DNA from: DHVE2 group archaeon
Lineage (GTDB): Archaea; Thermoplasmatota; Thermoplasmata; Thermoplasmatales; Aciduliprofundaceae
DNA length: 64,000 nucleotides
NCBI GenBank assembly: GCA_027023265.1
Contig: JALVVV010000025.1
Coordinates: 53,244-117,243, forward strand
Direction: 5' to 3'
Below are positions 62,721 through 64,000 of this stretch, piece after piece. How positions within the stretch are numbered: the first letter of the stretch is position 1; each line of letters starts with the position of its first letter. A model generated the notes under the pieces. That model made no database searches and was not told where the DNA came from. It saw only the letters and a list, made by a program, of their open reading frames with translations. The position numbers and the translations under genes were made by a program.

Positions 62721-63443
62721 ATGGAAGTAGAGTTTACTCACAATATTCATCCACTTTCCGTATCTTTAACTTATTTTTTTATTGGTCTGTTGGCAATAGT
62801 AATTGGTGCATATCTTTTTTGGATAGATTACATAGCAAATACAACTCCTGATTATGTGCCATTGTTGCTGTATTTGCTTCTTGATATTTGGGGAATAGGT
62901 TTTTTAGCATGGGGCATAGCGAACCTGAGATTAAGGAAAACGGGTAAGTTTCCATTAGGAGATTACGCAGTAAAGAAATTATTGAAGAAGATGTATAAAC
63001 CGCATGGATTACCGAACCCCATAATGGTATATCTTAGTAAGGATGGAAAGGAAATAATTTTTGTGTTTGGAATAGCATTTCCTATACCACTCATGCCTAT
63101 CGAAGTGCGTTTGAAATACGAGAATATAAAAGATGCAATAAAGGAAGCGGAGATATTAAAGGCTCTTATGAAGAGAGAAGATGTGAAAGGGATAAATTAT
63201 GAGAGAGATAAAAACAATAGATTGCAAGGTGTGAAAATAATAAAGAAAGATGGGAGCGAGGAGAAACTAAAAAACGTTGATATAGAAAGGATGGAAGAGG
63301 CAGTGTTTTTAATGGGATTAAAACCGACATACATGGAGAATACGAAGGAGATATATCGACAGATAACCCATAATAGAAAGGAAGAAAGTGTGGAAGAGGA
63401 GATGGAAAGAGTATGGAAGGATTCAATGAAACTCAATTTATGA
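62721..63443 (+). CDS. Two-span membrane protein with charged cytoplasmic domain, candidate immunity protein I5
   Basis: The 240-residue protein has two spans (about 14-34 and 45-67) followed by a cytoplasmic domain of about 170 residues: PIMVYLSKDGKEIIFVFG, VRLKYENIKDAIKEAEIL, GVKIIKKDGSEEKLKNV and a charged coiled tail. Its size and layout resemble I1. GGGGGATC lies just upstream of the ATG. The stop overlaps the start of the next module (ATGA), repeating the I2-A3 arrangement. Confidence 0.7.
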   Translation: MEVEFTHNIHPLSVSLTYFFIGLLAIVIGAYLFWIDYIANTTPDYVPLLLYLLLDIWGIGFLAWGIANLRLRKTGKFPLGDYAVKKLLKKMYKPHGLPNPIMVYLSKDGKEIIFVFGIAFPIPLMPIEVRLKYENIKDAIKEAEILKALMKREDVKGINYERDKNNRLQGVKIIKKDGSEEKLKNVDIERMEEAVFLMGLKPTYMENTKEIYRQITHNRKEESVEEEMERVWKDSMKLNL

Positions 63444-64000
63444 GTAGAAAATTCGATGTGGTAGGTATATCATATTGGTCTATAAGGGTAGAGGCTGCAC
63501 CATTTATATTCTGCGTAGATCCTCTAACCAACGCAGTTGTAAGTTTTGCAAACTTCATTTACAGCGGTCCGGTGGCGCTTGCGAACCTGATAGAGCATGC
63601 CGCGGAGGTGGTGGCACAGTTTGCAATGAAGTTGTTAGATGCGACGAAGCAGGCAATACAGACAGTGGTGGAGGCGGGAAAGAAGGTCGTGGATGCTGCT
63701 GTGGAGTGGATAAAGGAGATGATGGCTAAGGCAATAGAAGGCTTTGTTAATCTTATAAATGGACTAAGTAATAATGCAGGTACAAAATTAGGAAATGCTG
63801 CTAAGGAGATGGCTATGGATATAAGCGACAATCAAGGTGAAGTGAACACGGAAGCAGTAACTGTGGATGTTATGAAAATATTGGAAGTTATAGATGGCTT
63901 AATGACAGGTGTGCTAATAGGTATATCCGCATTTGCCGTAGCGGAACTTCTGTGTTATGCAGCCACGGAAGGAGTCGGTGCTGTAGTCAGTGAGATAATA
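63440..64000 (+). CDS. Orphan helical module (A5), continues beyond the window
   Basis: The frame stays open from ATG 63440 to the window end (187 codons). After a 28-residue unrelated head (MSRKFDVVGISYWSIRVEA...) it enters the module: TNAVVSFANFIYSGPVALAN parallels TNAVISATKFIYNGLVGVAN of the giant protein, then LIEHAAEVVAQFAMKLL (LIEKAGEVVGQFFLKLW) and KKVVDAAVEWIKEMMAKAIE (KKGVDAVIGWVKEMAAKAFD). The sequence then turns AT-rich and hydrophobic (VLIGISAFAVAELLCYAATE), the usual start of the divergent tail. No signal peptide. The ATG overlaps the I5 stop. Confidence 0.75.
   Translation, partial: MSRKFDVVGISYWSIRVEAAPFIFCVDPLTNAVVSFANFIYSGPVALANLIEHAAEVVAQFAMKLLDATKQAIQTVVEAGKKVVDAAVEWIKEMMAKAIEGFVNLINGLSNNAGTKLGNAAKEMAMDISDNQGEVNTEAVTVDVMKILEVIDGLMTGVLIGISAFAVAELLCYAATEGVGAVVSEII

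Overview
The window is archaeal and most likely from a euryarchaeon. Archaeal markers are RadA, the archaeal phosphoglycerate mutase (ApgM), the Nep1 rRNA methyltransferase, the cupin-type phosphoglucose isomerase, the archaeal riboflavin reductase, TATA boxes about 25 nt upstream of apparently leaderless starts, and GGTGAT-type ribosome binding sites inside operons. Several genes look bacterial (type I GAPDH, RNase PH, class II ribonucleotide reductase). A Thermoplasmata-related lineage such as Aciduliprofundum would fit, but this is inference from gene content.

Layout. 1-9.9 kb: housekeeping genes (radA, gap, apgM, rph, a glutamine amidotransferase, a metallophosphoesterase, a riboflavin gene) and a secreted repeat protein ending in a PEF-CTERM-like tail. 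9.9-13.6 kb: tRNA-Glu, then PHP, ATP-grasp, glycosyltransferase and LmbE-type deacetylase genes. 13.7-35.9 kb: a large surface-glycan locus. It carries two parallel sets of NDP-sugar dehydrogenase, Gfo/Idh oxidoreductase, DegT aminotransferase and hexapeptide acetyltransferase, plus a UDP-GlcNAc 2-epimerase, a lipid-linked sugar-phosphate transferase, glycosyltransferases, a GT-C membrane enzyme, a flippase and an archaeosortase. Next to the archaeosortase is a 600-bp gene-free stretch with a dense array of TTTCTTAAAA motifs. 35.9-43.2 kb: Nep1, NrdJ, tRNA-Arg, SDR, PHP and a sugar nucleotidyltransferase. 43.3-51.2 kb: a pilin-like pair, PadR-MATE operon, DtxR-metal ABC operon, HIT protein, ABC-class ATPase and cupin PGI. 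51.2-53.3 kb: a decayed zone with an insertion-sequence remnant, a broken adenosine deaminase gene and a possible HAD fragment.

53.4-64 kb is the most unusual part. A 1556-residue secreted protein with thrombospondin type 3-like calcium repeats ends in an amphipathic helical module followed by a hydrophobic multi-membrane-span tail. Downstream, small genes alternate: orphan copies of that module or tail (some broken by a frameshift or an in-frame TAG) and small proteins with two membrane spans plus a beta-rich cytoplasmic domain. This has the architecture of a polymorphic toxin-immunity array with orphan cassettes, with a membrane-active effector domain and membrane-anchored immunity proteins. 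The function is inferred; no toxin or immunity family was recognised by sequence.

Three decayed copies of one insertion-sequence family (4.1 kb, 44.4 kb, 51.3 kb) lie beside the accessory regions. No CRISPR array, rRNA gene or recognisable replication origin was seen.
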